Part shown: positions 1-5,020 of the stretch, one piece after another | How the letters are laid out: each line of letters opens with the position of its first letter | How positions within the stretch are numbered: position 1 is the first letter of the stretch | DNA from: Acidimicrobiia bacterium | GTDB taxonomy: Bacteria; Actinomycetota; Acidimicrobiia; Spongiisociales; UBA5794 | Reading direction: 5' to 3' | Length of the DNA stretch: 5,020 nucleotides | Assembly: GCA_013695075.1 (NCBI GenBank) | Contig: JACDBE010000166.1 | Coordinates: 1 to 5,020, forward strand | Made by a program: the position numbers and the translations under genes | Notes under the pieces: model-generated | The model's input: the letters and a program-made list of their open reading frames with translations, nothing else | What the model was told of the DNA's origin: nothing | Databases searched by the model: none

Positions 1-1861
1 GGCCGCCGATCTCAAGCTCGGGGTCGTCGATCTCGTCAAGGTACTCGGTGGGGTCGAAGCCGAGGATGGTGGTGATCTGCGCCGTGGTCGAAGGGTTGAC
101 CCCGTCGGGACGAGGTGTCGGGTCGAAGCGGACCCAGCCCTGGGCCGGCATCCACAGCTCGACCCAGGCGTGGGCATTGCGGTCGGTGACCACCACGGTG
201 TCGCCCCCCGGTGCCGTCGGCCGGCCCGGGGTGAATCCCAGCACCACCCGTGACGGGATGTCCAACGTGCGCGCCAGCACCGCCATCGAGGTGGCGAAGT
301 TCTCGCAGTATCCGCGCCGGAAGTTGGGGCTGTCGCTGTTTTGGGGAAGGAGCCATTCCGCCAGGTCGGTGGCGGCGTGCCCAGGGTCGATCTCGGTGGT
401 GTACTCGAAGGCGTCCGATCGGAACCACGCCTCCAGGGCCAGACCCCGCTCGAAGGCGGTGTCGAGACCGGCCGTCGTCAGCGCCGCCAGTTCGGCGACA
501 CCGGGATCCAGGTTGTCAGGGAGGGCCAGATAGCGGTCCACCCCCGGCGGGGTGGGGCGCAGCTCGACCGTGACCGGTTGGGGGACCGCCGCCCCACCGG
601 CGGCGGCGGCGGCGAATAGCGGCGACAGCGAACCGTCCTGCCCGGTGAGCGCCGCCATGTCGGGTTGCGGTATGTCCGAGGTGACCGAGTAGACCAGCTC
701 GGGGTAGGTGAGGCCACCGGCGAAGCGCAGCGCCCCGTCGTCGGGGCGCACCATGATGGAGGCGGCGAACTCGGTGTCGCCGCCAAGCGAGTTGGGGGCG
801 TATGCGGCGGGTAGCCAGTCCATCTGCAACCGATCGATGAGGACCGTGGTGGTCACCCCGGCGGTGGGCCCGGCGAATTCCTGGCCACCGGTGTGCCACG
901 ACGGGCTGTCGACGATGGGTCGGATGTCCGGCTGGCTGGCGAAGAACTTACCGCCCTCGTAGGTCTCCATGGTGAGCAGGCGGAAGAACACCTCGTTGGG
1001 CGCTACGTCGCCCTCGATCTCGGCGTAGAACAGCGGGGCTGACGAGCGCGACACCAGCGATTGCTGGATCCCGATGAATGGGTTGTACGAGATCCCGCCG
1101 AAGAAGTCCCCGGTGAGCCCGGTGCCACTGCGCCAGGGAACCACCCCGTCGTGCGGGACCCGATTGGCGAAGGCGCCTACGGCGACCACGGTGCCGAAGA
1201 GGGCCAACCCGGTGGCGGTGGCGGTCACCTTGCCGGCCAGACCGGTCGAAGGCAGCCAGCCCGACTTGTACACCATGCGCCCGCTGCTAGAGCGGCGCTG
1301 GTCGCTGGTAACCGCCAGGATTGCCGCCGCCAGCAGGGCGGCGAAGAGCAGCACCATGGGCAGGCTGGTGGGGGTCCGGTCCATGACGGCGAACTGGATG
1401 ACCAACACCAGCCCGGGGACGACGGCCAGCCCCGGCCGGCGCATCAACCCGTACACGGTGACCATCGCCGCCACCCAGAACACCCCGATGACGATGGCCA
1501 CCACCCCGTCGACCGGGACCACCGGCTCGATCCCGGTGCGGATGATTGCCATTGCCTGGGCCAGCTCGGTGCCAGCCTCGGCGTAGGCAGGAGCGGTGGG
1601 GAGGATGAAGGTCATCAGCTCGGCGGCCATCACCCGCATGGCGATCATCCCGTAGGAGACCAGGCCGATGGCGGCCACCACCCACACCGGGATCCGGTAG
1701 GCGAGACCGGTCCACGTGATCACCGCCGCCAGCAACGCCGCACCGAGTACCAGCATCTGCCACGAGATCCCGACCACGGTGGGGCGGAGCAGCCCACCCA
1801 GTTGCGCCAGGGCGACGAAGAGCAGGGCCGAGGCGACTATCGCCGTGTTGCGGTTGCCCAC
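1..1861 (-). CDS. TgpA-like membrane transglutaminase (DUF3488/transglutaminase core), 3' end cut by window
   Basis: This frame is open from the GTG at 1861 to the window edge: 620 codons with no stop, so the C-terminus lies outside. Residues 1-235 hold about seven hydrophobic segments (roughly 6-24, 33-54, 57-80, 117-140, 144-160, 167-185 and 208-232). A soluble, presumably extracytoplasmic part follows. At 291-305 there is an FFRLLTMETYEGG stretch typical of the DUF3488/TgpA linker. The transglutaminase-like core has the full Cys-His-Asp triad: Cys519 in RGYCENFATSMAVLAR, His564 in NAHAWVELW, and Asp580 in RFDPTP. Family members usually end with one more membrane helix and a cytoplasmic tail, expected off-window. 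The GTG has GGAGGG four bases upstream and overlaps the DUF58 gene by 25 bases. An in-frame ATG at 1885 would add eight residues but has no clear ribosome site. It is the third gene of a MoxR-DUF58 operon, so an envelope-associated peptidase or crosslinking role is inferred; the substrate is unknown. Confidence 0.93.
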   Translation of the reverse strand, partial: MGNRNTAIVASALLFVALAQLGGLLRPTVVGISWQMLVLGAALLAAVITWTGLAYRIPVWVVAAIGLVSYGMIAMRVMAAELMTFILPTAPAYAEAGTELAQAMAIIRTGIEPVVPVDGVVAIVIGVFWVAAMVTVYGLMRRPGLAVVPGLVLVIQFAVMDRTPTSLPMVLLFAALLAAAILAVTSDQRRSSSGRMVYKSGWLPSTGLAGKVTATATGLALFGTVVAVGAFANRVPHDGVVPWRSGTGLTGDFFGGISYNPFIGIQQSLVSRSSAPLFYAEIEGDVAPNEVFFRLLTMETYEGGKFFASQPDIRPIVDSPSWHTGGQEFAGPTAGVTTTVLIDRLQMDWLPAAYAPNSLGGDTEFAASIMVRPDDGALRFAGGLTYPELVYSVTSDIPQPDMAALTGQDGSLSPLFAAAAAGGAAVPQPVTVELRPTPPGVDRYLALPDNLDPGVAELAALTTAGLDTAFERGLALEAWFRSDAFEYTTEIDPGHAATDLAEWLLPQNSDSPNFRRGYCENFATSMAVLARTLDIPSRVVLGFTPGRPTAPGGDTVVVTDRNAHAWVELWMPAQGWVRFDPTPRPDGVNPSTTAQITTILGFDPTEYLDEIDDPELEIGG

Positions 1862-3021
1862 GAGCCCTCCATTGCCTTCCGCCATGCCGACGACCAGCGG
1901 CCGGTCCGCCCCGTCACCACGGTGAGCACCCCACCTTGGCGGAAGCGGCCGATGGCCTCGTTGGCCTCATCCGACACCGCCAGCACCAGGGTTCTGGTGT
2001 AGTCGGTGCCCAAGGTGCGGTACAGCGCCAGGTGACTGTCGCCCGGCGATCCGGTGATCAGCACCAGGGCACCACCGGCGATGCCCCGCTGCCGGATCCG
2101 GCCCAGGGCGTGGCGAAGGTCGGCCCCGTCGATGGGTTGGACCGTAGCCAGGTCCTGCATGGCCAGGTTGTAGCGGTCGCTGGTGCTCACGGTCACCGCC
2201 TCCGCTCGCCCCGTCCACAGTGTCGGGGAGAAACCCGACCGGAAGAAGTGGTTCACCACCGATGCCGCCCCACGTACTGCATGCTCGAAGGTCTCCCGGT
2301 CCGGGTAGTTGGCACGCTCGGGGTCGAGCACGATCAGCGCCCGCGACTGCCAGGGCATCTCCAGCTGGCGGATCATCAAGGTGTCCCGCTTGGCCGATGA
2401 CGGCCAGTGCACCTTGCGTAGGTCGTCGCCGTCCTCGTAGTCGCGCAAGGTGAAGAAGTCCTCGCCACCGGTCTGGGAGAAGCGCGTGCGAGAGGTGGCA
2501 ACGTTGGGGTCCTGGCCGCGCACCACGGGCAGCCCTTCCAGCTCTTCGTAACGGGGATAGACCACCAGCCGGTCGATCGAACCGGTCTGGATGACGGACT
2601 CGGCCATCCCGAACGGGTCGCGCACTCGCACATCGGTGGGCCCCACCTGGTAGATGCCGCGGGGATGGCACACCACCTCGTAGCGCCCGATGAGAGGGTC
2701 ACCGGGGATGGCACGATCGGCGGCGAACTGGGCGGTGCCCAGCTGGTGGACGGTGTCGCCGACGGTGACGTGCGACAGGTCCCGCTCCACCAGCAGGGTC
2801 ACAGTGACCACGGCGTGGTCGCCATCGAACACCTGCAGCGGGATCACCTGGCGTTGCACGGCAACGCCGAGGGTGGAGCGTCGCACCCACAGAACACCGA
2901 CGCCCACGGTGATGGCCAAGAAGGCGGCGGCGGCGAGAAGCAGCTGCTCCCCGAACCCGATCCAGGCCAGGGCGAAGGCGACCGTGGCTCCCAATGCCGC
3001 CCACCCTCGCACCGTCGGCAT
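1837..3021 (-). CDS. DUF58 domain membrane-anchored protein (MoxR partner)
   Basis: The protein has 394 residues, a normal length for the family. Two hydrophobic helices at about 7-23 and 27-46 anchor it, with few residues between them, so most of the protein should lie on the cytoplasmic side. Residues 121-139 contain the RGIYQVGPTDVRVRDPFGM stretch common in this family. The diagnostic DUF58 core is at 185-221: GEDFFTLRDYEDGDDLRKVHW, then the S-A-K-R stretch and MIRQLE. A von Willebrand A-like fold follows from about 227 (ALIVLD), but the metal-site DxSxS motif is degenerate (Asp233-Pro-Glu-Arg-Ala). The ATG shares one base with the TGA of the MoxR-type gene (TGATG) and no Shine-Dalgarno sequence is evident, so translation probably depends on reinitiation. 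DUF58 proteins encoded beside MoxR ATPases are thought to act as adaptors or targets of the ATPase. The exact function is unproven here. Confidence 0.93.
   Translation of the reverse strand: MPTVRGWAALGATVAFALAWIGFGEQLLLAAAAFLAITVGVGVLWVRRSTLGVAVQRQVIPLQVFDGDHAVVTVTLLVERDLSHVTVGDTVHQLGTAQFAADRAIPGDPLIGRYEVVCHPRGIYQVGPTDVRVRDPFGMAESVIQTGSIDRLVVYPRYEELEGLPVVRGQDPNVATSRTRFSQTGGEDFFTLRDYEDGDDLRKVHWPSSAKRDTLMIRQLEMPWQSRALIVLDPERANYPDRETFEHAVRGAASVVNHFFRSGFSPTLWTGRAEAVTVSTSDRYNLAMQDLATVQPIDGADLRHALGRIRQRGIAGGALVLITGSPGDSHLALYRTLGTDYTRTLVLAVSDEANEAIGRFRQGGVLTVVTGRTGRWSSAWRKAMEGSWATATRR
1865..1870 (-). promoter_or_regulatory. Ribosome binding site for the transglutaminase GTG start
   Basis: GGAGGG lies inside the last codons of the DUF58 gene, with CTC between it and the GTG at 1861. 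The spacing is slightly short but the match is strong. It favours the GTG over the in-frame ATG at 1885, which has no comparable purine-rich stretch. Confidence 0.55.
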
Positions 3022-3992
3022 CAGGCCACCGGCTTGAGCCCCGGTACCGGTACCGAATTGCCCAGGGCGTTGATCACCGTGCTCATGACCATTCCCCGCA
3101 TCTGCGCCTCGGGGCGGAGGATCAGGCGGTGGTTGAGCACCGGGTGCAGCATCGCCTTGACGTCGTCGGGCGAGACGTAGTCCCTGCCGGCGGCGGCGGC
3201 ATGCGCTCGTGAGGCCCGCAGCAGGTTGAGGGTGGCCCGGGGCGACACCCCCAACAGGAGATCGGGATCGCGGCGGGAGGCTTCGGCGAGGTCGACCAGA
3301 TAGCCCTTGACGGCGTCGGCCACATGAACCGTGGTAGCGAGGGCCATCATCTCGATGACGTCGCCGGCGCCGATCACCGGTTCCAGGTCGATATACGTGG
3401 AGCGGGCGCCGTGGGTCTCCAGCATCTCGAGCTCCTTGTCCCGGCTGGGGTATCCGACGGCGATGCGCATCATGAAGCGGTCGAGCTGGGCCTCAGGCAA
3501 TGGATAGGTGCCTTCATGCTCGATCGGGTTCTGGGTGGCCACCACCAGGAACGGGCCGTCCAGGGGGCGGGTCACGCCGTCGACGGTCACCTGCTGCTCC
3601 TCCATCGCCTCCAGCAGCGCCGCCTGGGTCTTCGGGCTGGCACGGTTGATCTCGTCGCCGAGGACGACATTGGCAAACACCGGTCCCGGTCGGAAGGTGA
3701 AGTCGCCGCGTTCGCGGTCCCACACCGATACCCCACTCACGTCTGAGGGCAGCAGGTCGGGGGTGAACTGGATGCGGGAGAAGGTGCAGTCGATGGAGCG
3801 GGCCAACGACTTGGCCAACAAGGTCTTGCCTACCCCGGGTACGTCCTCGATGAGTAGGTGGCCACCGGAGATCAGGCAGATCGTCACCTGCTCGGAGACG
3901 TGGCGTTTGCCTTGGACTACCCGTTCGATGTTGGTGACGATGGCATTGAAGCGCTGCCGGAAGCCATCGAGCGCGTCGGCGCTGATCGTCAA
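3021..3992 (-). CDS. MoxR-family AAA+ ATPase
   Basis: The 323-residue protein is full length for a MoxR ATPase. The P-loop is EDVPGVGKT (49-57, Lys56). Walker B is VVLGDEINRA (109-118, Asp113 and Glu114). Sensor 1 is in ATQNP (Asn155), the arginine finger is in LDRF (Arg172), and sensor 2 is in SPRATLNLLRA (Arg252). The YPLPEAQLDRF stretch at 163-173 is typical of the MoxR group. These proteins are cytoplasmic ring ATPases regarded as chaperones that activate or assemble partner proteins, usually through a von Willebrand A or DUF58 protein. Here the partner is the next gene, overlapping by one base. The start is TTG at 3992: GGGAGG lies seven bases upstream, the next in-frame Met is not until about residue 129, and an in-frame stop lies at 4032-4034. 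This is the first gene of the operon; its promoter is proposed at 4029-4037. All catalytic motifs are intact, so it should be an active ATPase. Confidence 0.96.
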   Translation of the reverse strand: MTISADALDGFRQRFNAIVTNIERVVQGKRHVSEQVTICLISGGHLLIEDVPGVGKTLLAKSLARSIDCTFSRIQFTPDLLPSDVSGVSVWDRERGDFTFRPGPVFANVVLGDEINRASPKTQAALLEAMEEQQVTVDGVTRPLDGPFLVVATQNPIEHEGTYPLPEAQLDRFMMRIAVGYPSRDKELEMLETHGARSTYIDLEPVIGAGDVIEMMALATTVHVADAVKGYLVDLAEASRRDPDLLLGVSPRATLNLLRASRAHAAAAGRDYVSPDDVKAMLHPVLNHRLILRPEAQMRGMVMSTVINALGNSVPVPGLKPVA

Positions 3993-4000
3993 GGTCGGAC

Positions 4001-4006
4001 CTCCCT
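4001..4006 (-). promoter_or_regulatory. Ribosome binding site deciding the TTG start of the MoxR-type gene
   Basis: On the minus strand GGGAGG sits seven bases before the TTG at 3992. It is a strong Shine-Dalgarno match, and there is no ATG or GTG in the neighbourhood, so it fixes this unusual start. Confidence 0.75.
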
Positions 4007-4028
4007 GGATTGCCGGGCAGAGGCTCGC

Positions 4029-4037
4029 AGGTTATCA
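4029..4037 (-). promoter_or_regulatory. Candidate extended -10 promoter of the MoxR-DUF58-transglutaminase operon
   Basis: On the minus strand TGATAACCT fits the extended -10 consensus TGnTAnnnT. Transcription would start near 4022, giving a leader of about 30 bases that contains the ribosome site at 4001-4006. The -35 position (about 4052-4057) reads GCTCCG and does not resemble TTGACA, as is common with extended -10 promoters. That position lies inside the first inverted repeat, so a regulator bound there could control the operon. The call rests on sequence match and position only. Confidence 0.45.
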
Positions 4038-4051
4038 ACCGTCGACAGCTA

Positions 4052-4079
4052 CGGAGCTGCGCTGTTTTGCGCAGCTCCG
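4052..4079. repeat. Perfect 11-bp inverted repeat (operator or hairpin candidate)
   Basis: Left arm CGGAGCTGCGC (4052-4062) is the exact reverse complement of right arm GCGCAGCTCCG (4069-4079), with TGTTTT between. It covers the -35 position of the proposed operon promoter. No T-run follows on either strand, and no gene ends nearby, so an intrinsic terminator is unlikely. An operator for a dimeric regulator or a structured DNA element is more plausible. Confidence 0.7.
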
Positions 4080-4107
4080 GCGGTTTGGGGCTTGGGCCCC
4101 CAACCGC
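4080..4107. repeat. Second inverted repeat with the same 11-6-11 geometry, abutting the first
   Basis: Left arm GCGGTTTGGGG (4080-4090) pairs with right arm CCCCCAACCGC (4097-4107) at 10 of 11 positions; the one mismatch is T4086 against C4101. The spacer is CTTGGG. It begins one base after the first repeat ends. The arm sequence differs from the first repeat, so the two are not copies of one another; only the geometry is shared. Confidence 0.6.
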
Positions 4108-4140
4108 TCCTCCATAGGTAATCAGCCGAAGAGCCGATAG

Positions 4141-4175
4141 CAAGGGCGGGGGTCGGCGCCTCCGGCGCCCCCTTG
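4141..4175. repeat. GC-rich inverted repeat upstream of the small plus-strand gene
   Basis: GGCGCC (4155-4160), TCC and GGCGCC (4164-4169) form a tight hairpin, and an outer pair CAAGGG (4141-4146) and CCCTTG (4170-4175) can close it with eight unpaired bases on the left. It covers the -35 and spacer of the proposed promoter at 4178-4183. No T-run follows. GGCGCC is itself a palindrome and this DNA is GC-rich, so chance is possible for the inner part. Confidence 0.45.
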
Positions 4176-4177
4176 GC

Positions 4178-4183
4178 TACCAT
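4178..4183 (+). promoter_or_regulatory. Candidate -10 box for leaderless transcription of the small gene
   Basis: TACCAT fits the TAnnnT -10 consensus and ends eight bases before the GTG at 4192. That is the distance expected if transcription begins at the start codon itself. There is no usable Shine-Dalgarno sequence; GGCGG at 4185-4189 is only two bases from the GTG. Leaderless genes with this arrangement are frequent in actinobacteria. The -35 position reads GGCGCC, so there is no recognisable -35. Confidence 0.4.
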
Positions 4184-4191
4184 CGGCGGTT

Positions 4192-4464
4192 GTGAGCCCC
4201 CCCGACTCGTCATCGTCGGCCCGGTCGATGTTCCGCCTGGTGTTCGCCGTGGCACGCCACCCCGATGTCTGGTTACAAGCCGCCCGGGTGACCTGGCGAA
4301 CCGCCCCGGCGGGCTGGTGGCGGCGACCACCGTTCCTCCCCATCCCCGACGAAACCTACCGGCGCTGGCGCATCACCACGGCCTACGGGGGGAAGGGGAC
4401 GGCGACCGTCGACCCCGAGGATGTGGTGGCCTACCTCCGCTGGAACCGTCGCCACGATCGTTGA
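4192..4464 (+). CDS. Small Trp/Arg-rich protein of unknown function (90 aa)
   Basis: I do not recognise a named family. After a Ser-rich, probably disordered start (residues 1-12) there is a basic amphipathic segment (13-37, FRLVFAVARHPDVWLQAARV), then a dense motif GWWRRPPFLPIPD (41-53), then YRRWRITTAYG (56-66), and a C-terminal DPEDVVAYLRWNRR (74-87). The ordered Trp, Pro and TAYG positions look like a constrained small protein rather than random GC-rich reading frame, and I have the impression that similar short proteins occur in high-GC actinobacteria; I cannot check this. No signal peptide or clear membrane helix is present. The GTG start is supported by a leaderless-type -10 box; an ATG at 4228 (residue 13) is the alternative, also without a ribosome site. 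The gene is divergent from the MoxR operon and converges on the DUF1761 gene with 19 bases between them. Role unknown; the basic, aromatic surface could suit nucleic acid or membrane contact, which is speculation. Confidence 0.75.
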   Translation: MSPPDSSSSARSMFRLVFAVARHPDVWLQAARVTWRTAPAGWWRRPPFLPIPDETYRRWRITTAYGGKGTATVDPEDVVAYLRWNRRHDR

Positions 4465-4483
4465 CCGGCTCCCGCTCCCCTTC

Positions 4484-4909
4484 CTACCGCCACATCGCCA
4501 CGATCACCGCCACCATCACCAGACCCACCACGTGGTAGCCGGAGGTGATCGCCACCCACACCATGGGCCGTGGCTTCTTCGGGTCGAAGAACCCGGTCAC
4601 CAGCAGCGCCATCGCCGCCAAGCCCACCCCGGTGACAAGGCCGAGCGTGATGCCCTCCCCGAAGGTGTCCGAGCCGGTGGCCTCCGCCAGCGCGGCGACC
4701 GCCACCGCCGACACCAGGCAGGTCGCCAACGGCATCAGGTACAACGTCGCCGGTGGCTGCTCGCCTTCGGTCATCTCCCAGCCCACCGCCTCGGTCCACT
4801 GCTTGCCGAAGAGCATGTTGGAGTACCACAGCCCACCGACCGCAAAGAACGCCACGGTGGCCACGATCACCGCCATCCAGTTGAGGTCGCCCAGTACCGA
4901 AAAGCTCAT
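4484..4909 (-). CDS. DUF1761 family four-helix membrane protein
   Basis: The 141-residue protein has four predicted membrane helices at about 11-30, 57-77, 87-108 and 116-139. The N-terminal NWMAVIVATVAFFAVGGLWYSNMLFGKQW (10-38) carries the Asn-Trp, Gly-x-x-Trp-Tyr-Ser and Leu-Phe-Gly-x-x-Trp pattern of DUF1761 proteins. The C-terminal part, ITSGYHVVGLVMVAVIVAMW (121-140), also fits. The family is found in many bacteria and has no established function. The ATG at 4909 is chosen because AGGAG lies six bases upstream; an in-frame ATG at 4945 would add 12 residues but would place the ribosome site inside the coding region. It ends 19 bases from the end of the converging small gene. No link to the MoxR operon is evident beyond proximity. 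Confidence 0.88.
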   Translation of the reverse strand: MSFSVLGDLNWMAVIVATVAFFAVGGLWYSNMLFGKQWTEAVGWEMTEGEQPPATLYLMPLATCLVSAVAVAALAEATGSDTFGEGITLGLVTGVGLAAMALLVTGFFDPKKPRPMVWVAITSGYHVVGLVMVAVIVAMWR

Positions 4910-4915
4910 CGAAGT

Positions 4916-4920
4916 CTCCT
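4916..4920 (-). promoter_or_regulatory. Ribosome binding site for the DUF1761 gene
   Basis: AGGAG on the minus strand, followed by ACTTCG and then the ATG at 4909. Spacing and match are close to ideal, and this decides between the ATG at 4909 and the upstream in-frame ATG at 4945. Confidence 0.7.
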
Positions 4921-4987
4921 CGCTAGCGATGCCCCATGCTGGCACCCCGATCTGGCCCCGCCGAGCATCCTCTCCACCTGACTTCGC

Positions 4988-5020
4988 TCGAACCCTCCCC
5001 GCCTCGAAGTTCCCTCCCCG
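4988..5020. repeat. Short imperfect direct repeat at the window edge
   Basis: TCGAACCCTCCCCG (4988-5001) recurs as TCGAAGTTCCCTCCCCG (5004-5020); the second copy has three extra bases (GTT) after TCGAA. Only two copies are visible and the window stops at the end of the second, so whether the repeat continues cannot be seen. The stretch between 4922 and 4987 shows no promoter or gene I can support. Confidence 0.35.

Noticed and set aside
1287..1763. Minus-strand open frame of 158 codons inside the transglutaminase gene
   Set aside because: It is out of frame with the clear membrane-protein reading, which has regular hydrophobic segments, and its Gly/Arg/His-rich composition is typical of a shadow frame.
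1061..2002. Plus-strand open frame of 313 codons, antisense to the transglutaminase and DUF58 genes
   Set aside because: The translation is His/Gly/Asp/Gln-rich low-complexity sequence without domains. It lies opposite two well-supported genes, as is usual for shadow frames in high-GC DNA.
4052..4107. Double rho-independent terminator
   Set aside because: The stems are strong but no T-run follows on either strand, and the flanking genes are divergent, so no transcript ends here.
3514..4143. Minus-strand open frame of 209 codons overlapping the MoxR-type gene
   Set aside because: It is Arg/Pro/Gly-rich with no motif and overlaps a frame that holds every AAA+ motif.
4049..4343. Two minus-strand open frames (about 73 and 93 codons) opposite the small plus-strand gene
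   Set aside because: Both are Gly/Pro/Arg/Ser-rich, have no ribosome site, and run into the palindromic control region; the plus-strand frame has the more protein-like pattern.
4449..4505. Direct repeat TCGCCACGATC at 4449-4459 and 4495-4505 around the convergent gene ends
   Set aside because: Only 11 bases, both copies fall within or at the ends of coding sequence, and there is no mobile element or target-site context. Chance is the simplest explanation.
4421..4981. Plus-strand open frame of 186 codons opposite the DUF1761 gene
   Set aside because: The translation is His/Arg/Gln-rich and without motifs, while the opposite strand gives a clean four-helix protein with an ideal ribosome binding site.

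Overview
The window is high-GC DNA with dense, GC/GTG-rich coding, GTG and TTG starts and an apparently leaderless gene. This fits a high-GC actinobacterium-like chromosome, possibly Acidimicrobiia-like. The phylum is my inference from composition and protein style; there is no rRNA or marker gene here. I see no tRNA, CRISPR array, insertion sequence or phage gene.

Layout. About the left 80% is a compact minus-strand operon read from position 3992 down past position 1: a MoxR-family AAA+ ATPase (3992-3021), a DUF58 protein with two N-terminal membrane helices (3021-1837), and a large multi-pass membrane transglutaminase-like protein of the TgpA/DUF3488 type (1861 down to 1, cut by the window edge). 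The genes overlap by 1 and 25 bases, so they are probably translationally coupled. MoxR-DUF58-transglutaminase is a widespread and well-known cluster. The ATPase is thought to act as a chaperone-like remodeller, the DUF58 protein as its adaptor or partner, and the transglutaminase-like protein as a cell-envelope enzyme. The true substrate is unknown in most bacteria.

Right of the operon is a 199-base divergent control region (3993-4191). It holds a good extended -10 promoter for the operon, two abutting 28-bp inverted repeats of identical 11-6-11 geometry, and a third inverted repeat next to a -10-like box that would drive a leaderless plus-strand gene. That gene (4192-4464) encodes a 90-residue Trp/Arg-rich protein of unknown function. 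It converges, with a 19-base gap, on a minus-strand gene (4909-4484) for a four-helix DUF1761-type membrane protein. The last 111 bases (4910-5020) carry that gene's ribosome binding site and a short imperfect repeat, and nothing else I can support.

I do not see an unmistakable new system. The least explained parts are the paired inverted repeats in the divergent promoter region and the small uncharacterised protein.
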